Under the pieces are notes generated by a model. It saw only the letters and a list, made by a program, of their open reading frames with translations, was not told where the DNA came from and made no database searches. A program made the translations under genes and the position numbers. DNA of 64,000 nucleotides from Paraburkholderia ultramafica (lineage in GTDB: Bacteria > Pseudomonadota > Gammaproteobacteria > Burkholderiales > Burkholderiaceae): NCBI RefSeq assembly GCF_902859915.1, contig NZ_CADIKK010000029.1, positions 1 to 64,000 of the forward strand, read 5' to 3'. Numbering within the stretch: the first letter of the stretch is position 1; each line of letters opens with the position of its first letter. Below, one piece after another: positions 7,834-16,145 of the stretch.

Positions 7834-9012
7834 ATGGCCATGCCTACTATCCGGCACGTGCGTGCCTTCATCGTTCGCGGCGGCGGTGCGGACTATCACG
7901 ACCAGCCCGGCGGACACTGGATCGACGATCACATCGCCACGCCGATGGCGCGTTATCCCGAGTATCGACAAAGCCGCCAGTCGTTCGGCATCAACGTGCT
8001 CGGCACGCTGGTGGTGGAGATCGAAGCGAGCGACGGCACCGTCGGCTTCGCGGTGACGACGGGTGGCGAGATCGGCGCGTTCATCGTCGAGAAGCATCTT
8101 GCGCGCTTTCTCGAAGGGCAGCTTGTCACCGACATCGAGAAGATGTGGGATCAGATGTACTTCTCGACGTTGTACTACGGCCGCAAAGGCGTGGTGCTGA
8201 ATACGATCTCGGGCGTCGATCTCGCGCTGTGGGATCTGCTCGCGAAAGTGCGCAAGGAGCCGGTGTACCAGTTATTGGGTGGCCCGGTGCGCGACGAACT
8301 CGTGTTCTACGCGACCGGCGCGCGGCCCGATCTCGCGAAGGAGATGGGCTTCATCGGCGGCAAGCTGCCGTTGCTGCATGGTCCCGCTGAAGGCGAAGCG
8401 GGTCTGAAGCAGAACCTGGAGAAGCTCGCCGATATGCGCAGCCGCGTCGGCGACGACTTCTGGCTGATGTACGACTGCTGGATGAGCCTCGACGTGCGCT
8501 ACGCGACGCGGCTCGCGCAAGGGGCGCACGCATACGGTCTGAAATGGATCGAAGAGTGCCTGCCGCCCGACGACTACTGGGGTTACGCCGAACTGCGCCG
8601 CAACGTGCCACGCGGCATGATGGTGTCCACCGGCGAACACGAGGCGACGCGCTGGGGCTTCCGGATGCTGCTGGAGATGCAGTGCTGCGATCTGATCCAG
8701 CCGGACGTGGGCTGGTGCGGCGGCATCACCGAATTGATCAAGATCTCCGCGCTCGCCGATGCCCACAATGTGATGGTGGTGCCGCACGGGTCGTCGGTGT
8801 ACAGCTATCACTTCGTCGTCACGCGGCATAACTCGCCGTTCGCCGAGTTTTTGATGATGGCGCCGAAGGCCGACCAGGTCGTGCCGATGTTCACGCCGCT
8901 TCTGCTCGACGAGCCGGTGCCCGTGAATGGACGGATGAAGGTGCCGGACACACCGGGCTTCGGGGTGAGGCTGAATCCGGAATGCGCGTTGGTGCGGCCT
9001 TATCCGCGTTGA
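7834..9012 (+). CDS. rhmD: L-rhamnonate dehydratase
   Basis: An enolase-superfamily enzyme that dehydrates L-rhamnonate to 2-keto-3-deoxy-L-rhamnonate. The start is ATG 7834, after CGGAG; 392 residues compares with about 405 for E. coli RhmD. The N-terminal capping domain is followed by the barrel with expected metal ligands in order: Asp in LMYDCWMSLD, Glu in KWIEECLPPD and Glu in STGEHEATRWGF. The catalytic-His strand VVPHGSSVYSYHF follows. The long ARYPEYRQSRQSFGIN loop and CDLIQPDVGWCGGITE are also typical of RhmD. The gene sits between two dehydrogenases of the same pathway. Its stop codon lies in the first unit of an 11-bp tandem array. Confidence 0.9.
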   Translation: MAMPTIRHVRAFIVRGGGADYHDQPGGHWIDDHIATPMARYPEYRQSRQSFGINVLGTLVVEIEASDGTVGFAVTTGGEIGAFIVEKHLARFLEGQLVTDIEKMWDQMYFSTLYYGRKGVVLNTISGVDLALWDLLAKVRKEPVYQLLGGPVRDELVFYATGARPDLAKEMGFIGGKLPLLHGPAEGEAGLKQNLEKLADMRSRVGDDFWLMYDCWMSLDVRYATRLAQGAHAYGLKWIEECLPPDDYWGYAELRRNVPRGMMVSTGEHEATRWGFRMLLEMQCCDLIQPDVGWCGGITELIKISALADAHNVMVVPHGSSVYSYHFVVTRHNSPFAEFLMMAPKADQVVPMFTPLLLDEPVPVNGRMKVPDTPGFGVRLNPECALVRPYPR

Positions 9013-9081
9013 GGGCGCGTTGAGAGCGCGTTGAGTGTGTGTTGAGCGTGTGTCGAGTTGGTGTCGAACTCGTGTCGAACC
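9005..9081. repeat. Seven-unit tandem array of an 11-bp repeat
   Basis: Units of the type CGCGTTGAGNG, later TGTGTCGAGTT and CGTGTCGAACC, repeat seven times without gaps, with progressive drift from left to right. The array includes the dehydratase stop codon (9010-9012) in its first unit and ends about 70 bases before the next ribosome-binding site. Confidence 0.85.
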
Positions 9082-9165
9082 AACCCGCTCGCGAATGCGA
9101 CTTCACGCAGGCGCACCAAAGCCACTACCGCTGCCAGTATTGCTGGCTCACCAAAGGAGAATGAC

Positions 9166-9948
9166 GTGCTGCTCAAGGACAAGGTCGTAATCGTCACCGG
9201 CGGCTCGCGTGGCATCGGCCGCGCGATCGCCGTCGCGTGCGCCGCCGAAGGCGCGGACGTGGCGATCAACTACTGGGGCGATAACGACGCATCCTATGGA
9301 CGCCGTTCCGCCGTCGCGGAAGTGGTCGGCGAAATCGAGGCGCTGGGTCGCCGCGTGATCGCGGTCGAAGGCAACGTCGCCGCGCGCGACACGGGGCAGG
9401 AACTCGTGCGTCATACCGTCGAAGCGTTCGGCAAAGTCGACGTGCTCGCCAGCAATGCCGGCATCTGTCCGTTCCACGCGTTTCTCGACATGCCGCCGGA
9501 CGTGCTGGAGTCGACGGTGGCGGTCAATCTGAACGGCGCGTTTTACGTCACGCAAGCCGCCGCGCAACAGATGAAGAAGCAGGGCACGGGTGGCGCGATC
9601 GTGGCGACGAGTTCGATCAGCGCGTTAGTGGGCGGCGGCATGCAAACGCACTACACGCCGACCAAAGCGGGCGTGCATTCGTTGATGCAATCGTGCGCGG
9701 TCGCGTTGGGTCCGTACGGCATTCGCTGCAATTCGGTGATGCCCGGCACCATCGCGACCGACCTGAACGCGCAAGACCTGGCCGACGAAGCGAAGAAAGC
9801 CTACTTCGAAAAGCGCATTCCGCTCGGCCGCCTGGGCTGTCCGGAAGACGTCGCCGATTGCGTGGTGTTCCTCGCCTCGGACCGCGCGCGCTATGTGACG
9901 GGCGCCGCATTGCTGGTCGACGGCGGCCTGTTCGTCAACCTGCAATAA
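9166..9948 (+). CDS. SDR oxidoreductase, probable L-rhamnose 1-dehydrogenase
   Basis: Translation most likely begins at GTG 9166, five bases after AAAGGAGA; upstream codons fall in the 11-bp array and are not protein-like. The 260-residue protein carries TGGSRGIG, NAGI, catalytic Ser in TSSISAL and YTPTK. A glycine/acid-rich loop after strand 2 (NYWGDNDASYG) resembles known L-rhamnose 1-dehydrogenases. The proposed reaction oxidises L-rhamnose to L-rhamnono-1,4-lactone, the first step of the oxidative pathway. The gene converges with a LysR gene only 15 bases away. Confidence 0.8.
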   Translation: MLLKDKVVIVTGGSRGIGRAIAVACAAEGADVAINYWGDNDASYGRRSAVAEVVGEIEALGRRVIAVEGNVAARDTGQELVRHTVEAFGKVDVLASNAGICPFHAFLDMPPDVLESTVAVNLNGAFYVTQAAAQQMKKQGTGGAIVATSSISALVGGGMQTHYTPTKAGVHSLMQSCAVALGPYGIRCNSVMPGTIATDLNAQDLADEAKKAYFEKRIPLGRLGCPEDVADCVVFLASDRARYVTGAALLVDGGLFVNLQ

Positions 9949-9963
9949 CGCGCGATGCCGATT

Positions 9964-10971
9964 TCAATGCGCCGCAGCCGGCGCGCTCAGCGAGTCCGGC
10001 GCGGCCATCGTGGCGAGGGCGTCGCCGTCGCCGGCGAGCTTGCGCGAGAAGCCACGCAGCAGGTCGATGAAACGCAACGCCGGTTCGGCGAGCGCTTCTT
10101 CCTTGCGCGTGAGAATGCCGAAGCCGGCGAGACTCTTGCCGATTTCGAGCGGCAACGCAACCAGCAGCTGGCCGCGCAAATGATCGCGTACGACCGACTC
10201 GGGCAGCATCGCGACCGCATCGTAATTCTCGAGCAGTTGCAGCGTCGCGAAGATCGACGCGCATTCGGTCAGGTTGACCGGTGTCGCCAGCCCCGCACGC
10301 GCGAGTTCCTCTTCGAACAGCACGCGCGCCGGACTGGTAACGGGCTGCGCGACCCACGGCCAGTCGACCAGCTCGCGCAACGTGATGCGCGCGCGCTGCG
10401 CCAGCGGATGCACCGAACGCACGACCAACAGCAGGGTCTCGCGCGCGAGCGGCTCGAAACTGAAATCGTTGTGTTGCAGCGGACTGGTCAGGCGGCCGAG
10501 CGCCAGATCCACTTCGCGGCGATGCAGCAGCTGCACGACCTGGTCGCTGGTTTCGCCGAGAATGCGCACGTTGAGCAACGGGCTTTCGGTCTTCAACGCG
10601 GCCACCGACATGGCCAGCAGATCGGGCGCGGCGCCCATGATCGCGCCAACGGTCAATTGCCCGTGACCACCGCAGCGTTTGACGTCGAGGTCTTCGGCGA
10701 AGCGGGTCAATTCGGCCAGCGCGCGCCGCGCGTAAGCCAGCGTGACGACGCCGAGCGGCGTGGGTGTCATGCCGCGCGCGTTGCGCTCGAACAGCAGGAA
10801 GCCGAACGCTTCCTCGATGTCGCCGAGCATGCGGCTCGCGCTCGGCTGGGCCACGTTGACGGCTTCGGCGGCCTGATGGAGATTGCGCGTGTCGTCGAGC
10901 GCAACGAGCAGCGCGAGGTGCTTGAACTTGAGCCGGTTGACGAGTGCGACGGCAGCTGAATATTGGCTCAT
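9964..10971 (-). CDS. LysR-family regulator of the rhamnose locus
   Basis: A 335-residue LysR-type transcription factor. The winged helix-turn-helix spans residues about 15-75 (LVALDDTRNLHQAAEAVNVAQPSASRMLGDIEE), followed by a linker helix and a two-lobe effector domain (GQLTVGAIMGAAPDLL, then VDLALGRL and LLVVRSVHPLA). It is divergent from the mutarotase-transporter operon and convergent with the L-rhamnose dehydrogenase gene, so it is the natural regulator of both arms. The intergenic region carries a LysR-box-like dyad. The inducer is unknown; L-rhamnose or a pathway intermediate is likely. Confidence 0.85.
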   Translation of the reverse strand: MSQYSAAVALVNRLKFKHLALLVALDDTRNLHQAAEAVNVAQPSASRMLGDIEEAFGFLLFERNARGMTPTPLGVVTLAYARRALAELTRFAEDLDVKRCGGHGQLTVGAIMGAAPDLLAMSVAALKTESPLLNVRILGETSDQVVQLLHRREVDLALGRLTSPLQHNDFSFEPLARETLLLVVRSVHPLAQRARITLRELVDWPWVAQPVTSPARVLFEEELARAGLATPVNLTECASIFATLQLLENYDAVAMLPESVVRDHLRGQLLVALPLEIGKSLAGFGILTRKEEALAEPALRFIDLLRGFSRKLAGDGDALATMAAPDSLSAPAAAH

Positions 10972-11002
10972 GGTTCCGGTGCGATTCGGTTTGTGGATCG
11001 CC

Positions 11003-11048
11003 CAATCCCAACAACGGATTGAGATGCTATCGACGCAGGAATTATAGT
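11003..11048 (+). promoter_or_regulatory. LysR-box dyad overlapping a sigma-70 promoter of the rhaM operon
   Basis: CAATCC (11003-11008) and GGATTG (11016-11021) form a dyad of the type CAAT-N11-ATTG, satisfying the T-N11-A rule for LysR sites. The right arm overlaps a -35 box TTGAGA (11019-11024), which is followed after 18 bases by TATAGT (11043-11048). Transcription would begin about 55 bases before the mutarotase start. Confidence 0.6.
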
Positions 11049-11110
11049 CGCATCAGACGCTTCCAGGCTTCACTGGAAAAGCGCCCGAATACGACGGGAG
11101 ACAGGTCGCA

Positions 11111-11434
11111 ATGGAAACAATCGCTTTCCGCATGGTGCTCAACCCTGGCATGCGCGAGGAATACGAACGACGTCACGCGCTGATCTGGCCCGAGCTGGTT
11201 GATGCGTTGCACAACGCCGGCGTGCGCGAATACCGGATTTTCTTCGACCCGGAATCGAACCATCTTTTCGCCATGCTGACGCGAACCTCCAATCACACGA
11301 TGGATGAACTGCCGCAACTCGACGTGATGCGCAAATGGTGGGATTACATGGCCGACATCATGCAGACCGCGCCGGATCACACGCCGCTTCAGCAGTCGCT
11401 CGAACCGGTCTTTCATTTGAATTCGCTGAGCTGA
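11111..11434 (+). CDS. rhaM: L-rhamnose mutarotase
   Basis: The enzyme interconverts alpha and beta anomers of L-rhamnose, supplying the form used by the dehydrogenase. The 107 residues match the RhaM/RhaU family: FRMVLNPGMREEYERRHALIWPEL contains the catalytic His22 and nearby Tyr18, and RKWWDYMADIM provides the paired tryptophans of the active site. The start ATG 11111 follows a GGGAGACAGG site. It is the first gene of a run leading into the lactonase and ABC transporter genes, as in rhizobial rhamnose operons. Confidence 0.92.
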   Translation: METIAFRMVLNPGMREEYERRHALIWPELVDALHNAGVREYRIFFDPESNHLFAMLTRTSNHTMDELPQLDVMRKWWDYMADIMQTAPDHTPLQQSLEPVFHLNSLS

Positions 11435-11497
11435 CAGTTCACCGCGTTACCACGTTTGTTGACCTCGAAGTGACCTTCACTGGACGGAGCGTGCTGC

Positions 11498-12391
11498 ATG
11501 CAGGTTGTCGATTCGCATATCCATCTGTGGGATCTGAAAACGCATCGCTATCCGTGGCTGGAGAACCCGGGCCTGTCGTTTGTGGGCGACGCGCGCGATC
11601 TGAAGCACGATTACCTGCTCGACGATCTGCTGGGCGAGGCCGGCGAGATCGACGTGCTGAAACTGGTGCACGTCGAAGCGAATCACGATCCCGCCGATCC
11701 GGTCGAGGAGACGCGCTGGCTGCAATCCATCGCGGATCGCAAGGAATCGCGCGGCATGCCGAACGCGATCGTCGCCGCCGTCGATCTGTCCGCGCCGAAT
11801 GCGCCCGCGGTGCTTGAAGCGCACGCGTCGTTCGCCAATACGCGCGGCATCCGGCAGATCCTGAACGTGCACGAGAACAAACTGTTCGATTACGTCGGCC
11901 GTCACTTCATGCGCGAGCCGCAGTGGCGCGAACACTTTGCGCTGCTGCGCCGCTATGACATGTCGTTCGATCTGCAACTGTATCCGTCGCAGATGGAGGA
12001 GGCCGCCGCGCTGGCGCGCGCGCATGGCGACACGCAGTTCATCGTCAACCATGCCGGCATGTTCGTCGATCGCAGCAGCGTCGCCGGGTATCGCGCGTGG
12101 CGCGAGGGCATGCGCACGCTTGCGGGTTGCCGGAACATCGCCGTGAAGATCAGCGGACTCGCGATGTTCGATCATCGCTGGACCGTCGAAAGCCTGCGGC
12201 CCTACGTGCTCGAAACGATCGATACGTTCGGCGTCGAGCGTGCGATGTTCGCGTCGAACTTTCCGGTCGACCGGCTGTTCGGCTCTTACACGGACTTGTG
12301 GCGCGCGTATGCGTCGATTGTCGACGGCGCGAGCGTCGCCGAAAAAGAGGCGCTGTTTTGTCGTAACGCGGAGCGTTGCTACCGCATCTGA
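11498..12391 (+). CDS. Amidohydrolase, probable L-rhamnono-1,4-lactonase
   Basis: A 297-residue member of the amidohydrolase_2 family, like L-fuconolactonase. It starts MQVVDSHIHLWDL, with the two N-terminal metal or substrate histidines. VEANHDP, FIVNHAGMFVDRS and a C-terminal FASNFPVDRLF (Asp) complete the barrel signature. In the oxidative rhamnose pathway it would hydrolyse the lactone made by the dehydrogenase to L-rhamnonate. It lies 63 bases after the mutarotase and 59 bases before the ABC ATPase, so probably in one transcript. Another sugar lactone is possible, but the context favours rhamnose. Confidence 0.78.
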   Translation: MQVVDSHIHLWDLKTHRYPWLENPGLSFVGDARDLKHDYLLDDLLGEAGEIDVLKLVHVEANHDPADPVEETRWLQSIADRKESRGMPNAIVAAVDLSAPNAPAVLEAHASFANTRGIRQILNVHENKLFDYVGRHFMREPQWREHFALLRRYDMSFDLQLYPSQMEEAAALARAHGDTQFIVNHAGMFVDRSSVAGYRAWREGMRTLAGCRNIAVKISGLAMFDHRWTVESLRPYVLETIDTFGVERAMFASNFPVDRLFGSYTDLWRAYASIVDGASVAEKEALFCRNAERCYRI

Positions 12392-12450
12392 TACCGCGTT
12401 TGACACCGCATTTGGCACATCACGAACGCGAATAAAGAAGGAGACAGGCA

Positions 12451-13980
12451 GTGCAGCAACCCACATCCGCTGTGCCGAGGCTCGAACTGCGACACGCGAG
12501 TAAATCATTCGGCCGCGTGCGTGCGTTATCCGACGGCGATCTCGCGCTCTGGCCTGGCGAAGTCCACGCGTTGCTGGGTGAGAACGGCGCGGGCAAGTCG
12601 ACGCTCGTGAAGATTCTCGCCGGCGTGCATCAGCCCGATACCGGCGAGCTGCTGGTGGACGGCGCGCCGCGCCGCTTCGCGACGCCGGCCGAAGCGCGCG
12701 ACGCCGGGCTCGCGGTGATCTATCAGGAACCGACGCTGTTCTTCGATCTGTCGATTGCGGAAAACATCTTCATGGGACGGCAGCCGGTCGACCGCATCGG
12801 CCGCATTCAGTACGATGCGATGCGCCGCGAGGTGGATGGCCTGCTCGCTTCGCTCGGTGTCGACCTGCGCGCGGATCGACTGGTACGCGGTTTGTCGATT
12901 GCCGATCAGCAGGTGATCGAAATTGCGAAGGCGTTGTCGCTGAACGCCAACGTGCTGATCATGGACGAACCCACCGCCGCGTTGTCGCTGCCTGAAGTGG
13001 AGCGGCTCTTCGCGATCGTGCGCAAGCTGCGCGAACGCGACGTGGCGATTCTGTTCATCACGCACCGGCTCGACGAAGTATTCGCGCTGACACAACGCGT
13101 GACCATCATGCGCGACGGCGCGAAAGTGTTCGGCGGACTGACCGCCGATCTGAGCACCGAGTCGATCGTCGCGAAGATGGTCGGCCGCGATCTGGAGACG
13201 TTCTACCCGAAGGCCGACCGGCCGCCGGGCGAAGTGCGCCTGTCGGTGCGGGGACTCACGCGCGTGGGCGTGTTCAAGGACATTTCGTTCGACGTGCGCG
13301 CCGGCGAGATCGTCGCGCTGGCGGGTCTGGTCGGCGCGGGGCGCAGCGAAGTCGCGCGGGCGATCTTCGGCATCGATCCGCTCGACTCGGGTGAAGTCTG
13401 GCTCGGCGGCGCGCGTCTGACGACGGGCCGGCCTGCCGCCGCGGTGCGCGCCGGCCTCGCGCTGGTGCCGGAAGACCGGCGCCAGCAGGGGCTCGCGCTG
13501 GAGCTGAGCATTGCGCGCAATGCGTCGATGACCGTGCTCGGACGGCTCGTCAAACACGGCCTCATTTCGACGCGCAGCGAGACGCAACTGGCCAATCAAT
13601 GGGGCACGCGTCTGCGTCTGAAAGCGGGCGACCCCAATGCGCCGGTCGGCACGCTGTCGGGCGGCAATCAGCAGAAGGTCGTGCTCGGCAAATGGCTCGC
13701 CACCGGCCCGAAAGTATTGATCATCGACGAACCCACGCGCGGCATCGACGTCGGCGCGAAGGCGGAGGTGTATAGCGCGCTGGCCGAACTGGTGCGCGAC
13801 GGCATGGCCGTGCTGATGATTTCGAGTGAGCTACCGGAAGTACTGGGTATGGCCGACCGTGTACTGGTCATGCACGAAGGCCGTATCAGTGCGGATATAG
13901 CGCGCGCCGAAGCCGACGAGGAGCGCATCATGGGCGCCGCGCTCGGTCAACCGCTTCCACCGTTGGGACGGGCAGCATGA
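12451..13980 (+). CDS. rhaT: Sugar ABC transporter ATPase (rhamnose import)
   Basis: A 509-residue double ATPase of the ribose/rhamnose type. The start is GTG 12451, after AAGGAGACA. The first nucleotide-binding domain has GENGAGKST at about residues 43-51 and LIMDEPTAALS. The second has a degenerate P-loop (GLVGAGRSE), LSGGNQQK and LIIDEPTRGIDVG, as usual for this family in which only one site is fully catalytic. It energises uptake through the two permeases that follow. Its stop overlaps the next start by four bases (ATGA). The symbol follows the rhizobial rhaSTPQ nomenclature. Confidence 0.85.
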   Translation: MQQPTSAVPRLELRHASKSFGRVRALSDGDLALWPGEVHALLGENGAGKSTLVKILAGVHQPDTGELLVDGAPRRFATPAEARDAGLAVIYQEPTLFFDLSIAENIFMGRQPVDRIGRIQYDAMRREVDGLLASLGVDLRADRLVRGLSIADQQVIEIAKALSLNANVLIMDEPTAALSLPEVERLFAIVRKLRERDVAILFITHRLDEVFALTQRVTIMRDGAKVFGGLTADLSTESIVAKMVGRDLETFYPKADRPPGEVRLSVRGLTRVGVFKDISFDVRAGEIVALAGLVGAGRSEVARAIFGIDPLDSGEVWLGGARLTTGRPAAAVRAGLALVPEDRRQQGLALELSIARNASMTVLGRLVKHGLISTRSETQLANQWGTRLRLKAGDPNAPVGTLSGGNQQKVVLGKWLATGPKVLIIDEPTRGIDVGAKAEVYSALAELVRDGMAVLMISSELPEVLGMADRVLVMHEGRISADIARAEADEERIMGAALGQPLPPLGRAA

Positions 13981-15035
13981 TGCGCCATTCTTCGACTCAT
14001 CCCGCGCCGGTTCAGCCGCCGCTGTCCAAACGCTCCGCCAGCACGCCCGGCGGCTTCGTTGCAGGCATCGCGAAGAGCCGCGAGACCACACTGTTCGTCG
14101 TGCTGATTCTGTTGATTGTCGGCACAGGGCTCGCGAAACCGCAGTTTCTGAATCTGCAGAATCTGCGCGACGTGCTGCTGAACGTGTCGATCATCAGTCT
14201 GCTGACGGCCGGCATGACGGTCGTGATCCTGATGCGCCATATCGATCTGTCGGTCGGCTCGACGGTCGGCATCAGCGCGTACGCGGTCGGCAGCTTATAC
14301 GTTGCGTTTCCGCACATGCCGGTGCTGGTCGCGCTGGCGGCGGGGCTCGCCATCGGTTTCGTCGCGGGCGGCATCAACGCGCTGCTGGTCGCGGTGGGGC
14401 GCGTGCCGTCGCTGGTCGCGACGCTGTCCACGCTGTACATCTTTCGCGGCGCGGACTACGCGTGGGTGCATGGCGGCCAGATCAACGCGACCAGTCTGCC
14501 CGACGCGTATTCGCGTCTCGCGACCGGCACGCTGCTCGGCATCCCGACACTCGCGCTGATCGCGATCGTCGTGCTGGTCGGCCTCGCTGTGTACCTGAAG
14601 CAGTTCCGCGCCGGCCGCGAGCACTACGCGATCGGCTCGAATCCGGAGGCGGCGCGTCTGGCCGGTGTGAACGTCGAACGCCGCGTGATGTCGGGCTTTC
14701 TGTTGTCCGGCGCGATTGCCGGTTTCGCGGGCGCGTTGTGGCTGGCCCGTTTCGGCACCGTCGACGCCAGCACCGCGAAGGGCATCGAATTGCAGGTGGT
14801 CGCGGCCGCGGTGGTCGGCAGTGTCGCGATCACGGGCGGCGTCGGCACGATACTCGGTGCCACGCTCGGCGCGCTCGTGCTCGGCGTGATCAGCATCGCG
14901 CTGGTGGTGCTGCATGTGTCGCCGTTCTGGGAGCAGGCCATTCAAGGCGCGCTGATCGTCGCCGCGATTACCGCCGATACCTTGCTGGCCCGCTCCGTCG
15001 CCAAACGCATGATGAGGAAACGCGATCATGGCTAA
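13977..15035 (+). CDS. rhaP: Rhamnose ABC transporter permease 1
   Basis: A 352-residue inner-membrane permease of the BPD_transp_2 (RbsC-like) family. It has eight to ten hydrophobic segments, IDLSVGSTVGISAYAVGS in the N-terminal half, and the family signature GSNPEAARLAGVNVERR in the cytoplasmic loop. It has a Pro/Ser-rich N-terminal tail before the first helix. The gene overlaps the ATPase gene by four bases and the second permease gene by eight, so expression is coupled. It forms a heterodimeric channel with the next protein. Confidence 0.85.
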   Translation: MMRHSSTHPAPVQPPLSKRSASTPGGFVAGIAKSRETTLFVVLILLIVGTGLAKPQFLNLQNLRDVLLNVSIISLLTAGMTVVILMRHIDLSVGSTVGISAYAVGSLYVAFPHMPVLVALAAGLAIGFVAGGINALLVAVGRVPSLVATLSTLYIFRGADYAWVHGGQINATSLPDAYSRLATGTLLGIPTLALIAIVVLVGLAVYLKQFRAGREHYAIGSNPEAARLAGVNVERRVMSGFLLSGAIAGFAGALWLARFGTVDASTAKGIELQVVAAAVVGSVAITGGVGTILGATLGALVLGVISIALVVLHVSPFWEQAIQGALIVAAITADTLLARSVAKRMMRKRDHG

Positions 15036-16056
15036 ACCCGACTCCGCGCTGCTGACGCGCAAACGCGAAACGCCGCTGCAATGGGAAGTGCTGCTGGTGA
15101 TCGTGCTGATCCTGTCGCTCGGGCTCGGACGGTGGTTGTCGCCGGTGTTCCTCACCGGCGCGAACCTGAGCAACGTGTTGGCCGATCTGACCGAGATCGC
15201 GTTGATGGCGCTGCCGATGACGCTGATCATCGTCGCCGCCGAAATCGATCTGTCCGTCGCGTCGGTGCTCGGCGCATCGAGCGCGTTGATGGGCGTGCTG
15301 TGGCACATGGGCTTGCCGATGCCGGTCGTGATCGGGCTGGTCGTGCTTGCCGGTGCGCTGGCAGGTCTGCTCAACGGCCTGGTGATCGTCAAGCTCAACC
15401 TGCCTTCGCTCGCGGTCACGATCGGTACGCTGGCGCTGTTTCGCGGCCTCGCGTATGTGCTGCTCGGCGATCAGGCGGTGGCGGATTTCCCGGCGGCCTA
15501 TACGGCGTTCGGCATGGACACGCTCGGCGCGAGTTTCATTCCGTTGCCGTTCGTGATCGTCATCGTCGGCGCGGTGCTGTTCACCGTGCTGCTGCAGTCC
15601 ACCGCGTTCGGCCGCAGCCTTTATGCGATCGGCGCGAATCCGACGGCCGCCGCGTTCTCGGGCATCGAAGTGGCGAAGATCAGGCTGCGTCTGTTCGTGC
15701 TGTCCGGCGCGATGAGCGCGCTGGCGGGTGTCGTCTATACGCTGCGCTTCACCAGTGCACGCGGCGACAACGGCGAAGGCTTCGAGTTGTCGGTGATCGC
15801 GGCGGTGCTGTTCGGCGGCGTGAGCATTTTCGGCGGACGCGGCTCGATGATCGGCGTGCTGCTGTCGCTGCTGATCATCGGCGTGCTGAAAAACGCGTTG
15901 ACGCTCGACGACGTGTCCAGCGAAACGCTGACCGTCGTCACCGGCGTGCTGCTGCTGGCGTCGGTGCTGATACCGAACCTGGTCGCCCGCTCGCGCGCCG
16001 CACGCGACCGGCGTTTCATTGCGAAGTCCGTTTCTCGGTCCGCCACTTCTTCATAA
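15028..16056 (+). CDS. rhaQ: Rhamnose ABC transporter permease 2
   Basis: A 342-residue permease of the same family as its neighbour, with AAEIDLSVASVLGASSALMG and the loop signature GANPTAAAFSGIEVAKIRLR. Family resemblance and position identify it as the partner subunit. The C-terminus is basic and Ser-rich (RSRAARDRRFIAKSVSRSATSS), a probable cytoplasmic tail. It is followed by about 90 bases of untranslated sequence before the binding-protein gene. Confidence 0.85.
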   Translation: MAKPDSALLTRKRETPLQWEVLLVIVLILSLGLGRWLSPVFLTGANLSNVLADLTEIALMALPMTLIIVAAEIDLSVASVLGASSALMGVLWHMGLPMPVVIGLVVLAGALAGLLNGLVIVKLNLPSLAVTIGTLALFRGLAYVLLGDQAVADFPAAYTAFGMDTLGASFIPLPFVIVIVGAVLFTVLLQSTAFGRSLYAIGANPTAAAFSGIEVAKIRLRLFVLSGAMSALAGVVYTLRFTSARGDNGEGFELSVIAAVLFGGVSIFGGRGSMIGVLLSLLIIGVLKNALTLDDVSSETLTVVTGVLLLASVLIPNLVARSRAARDRRFIAKSVSRSATSS

Positions 16057-16145
16057 CGTTGTCTTAAAGCTGTCTGCGAAGAGAAAGTCCAACAACCAAT
16101 GACCCGGACACCACCACGTCCAACAACAAGGCAGGAGACACTTTC

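Noticed and set aside
9935..11014. Long frames on both strands opposite the LysR gene
   Set aside because: They are compositional shadows rich in Arg, Ala and Gly with no family signature, while the LysR frame is complete.
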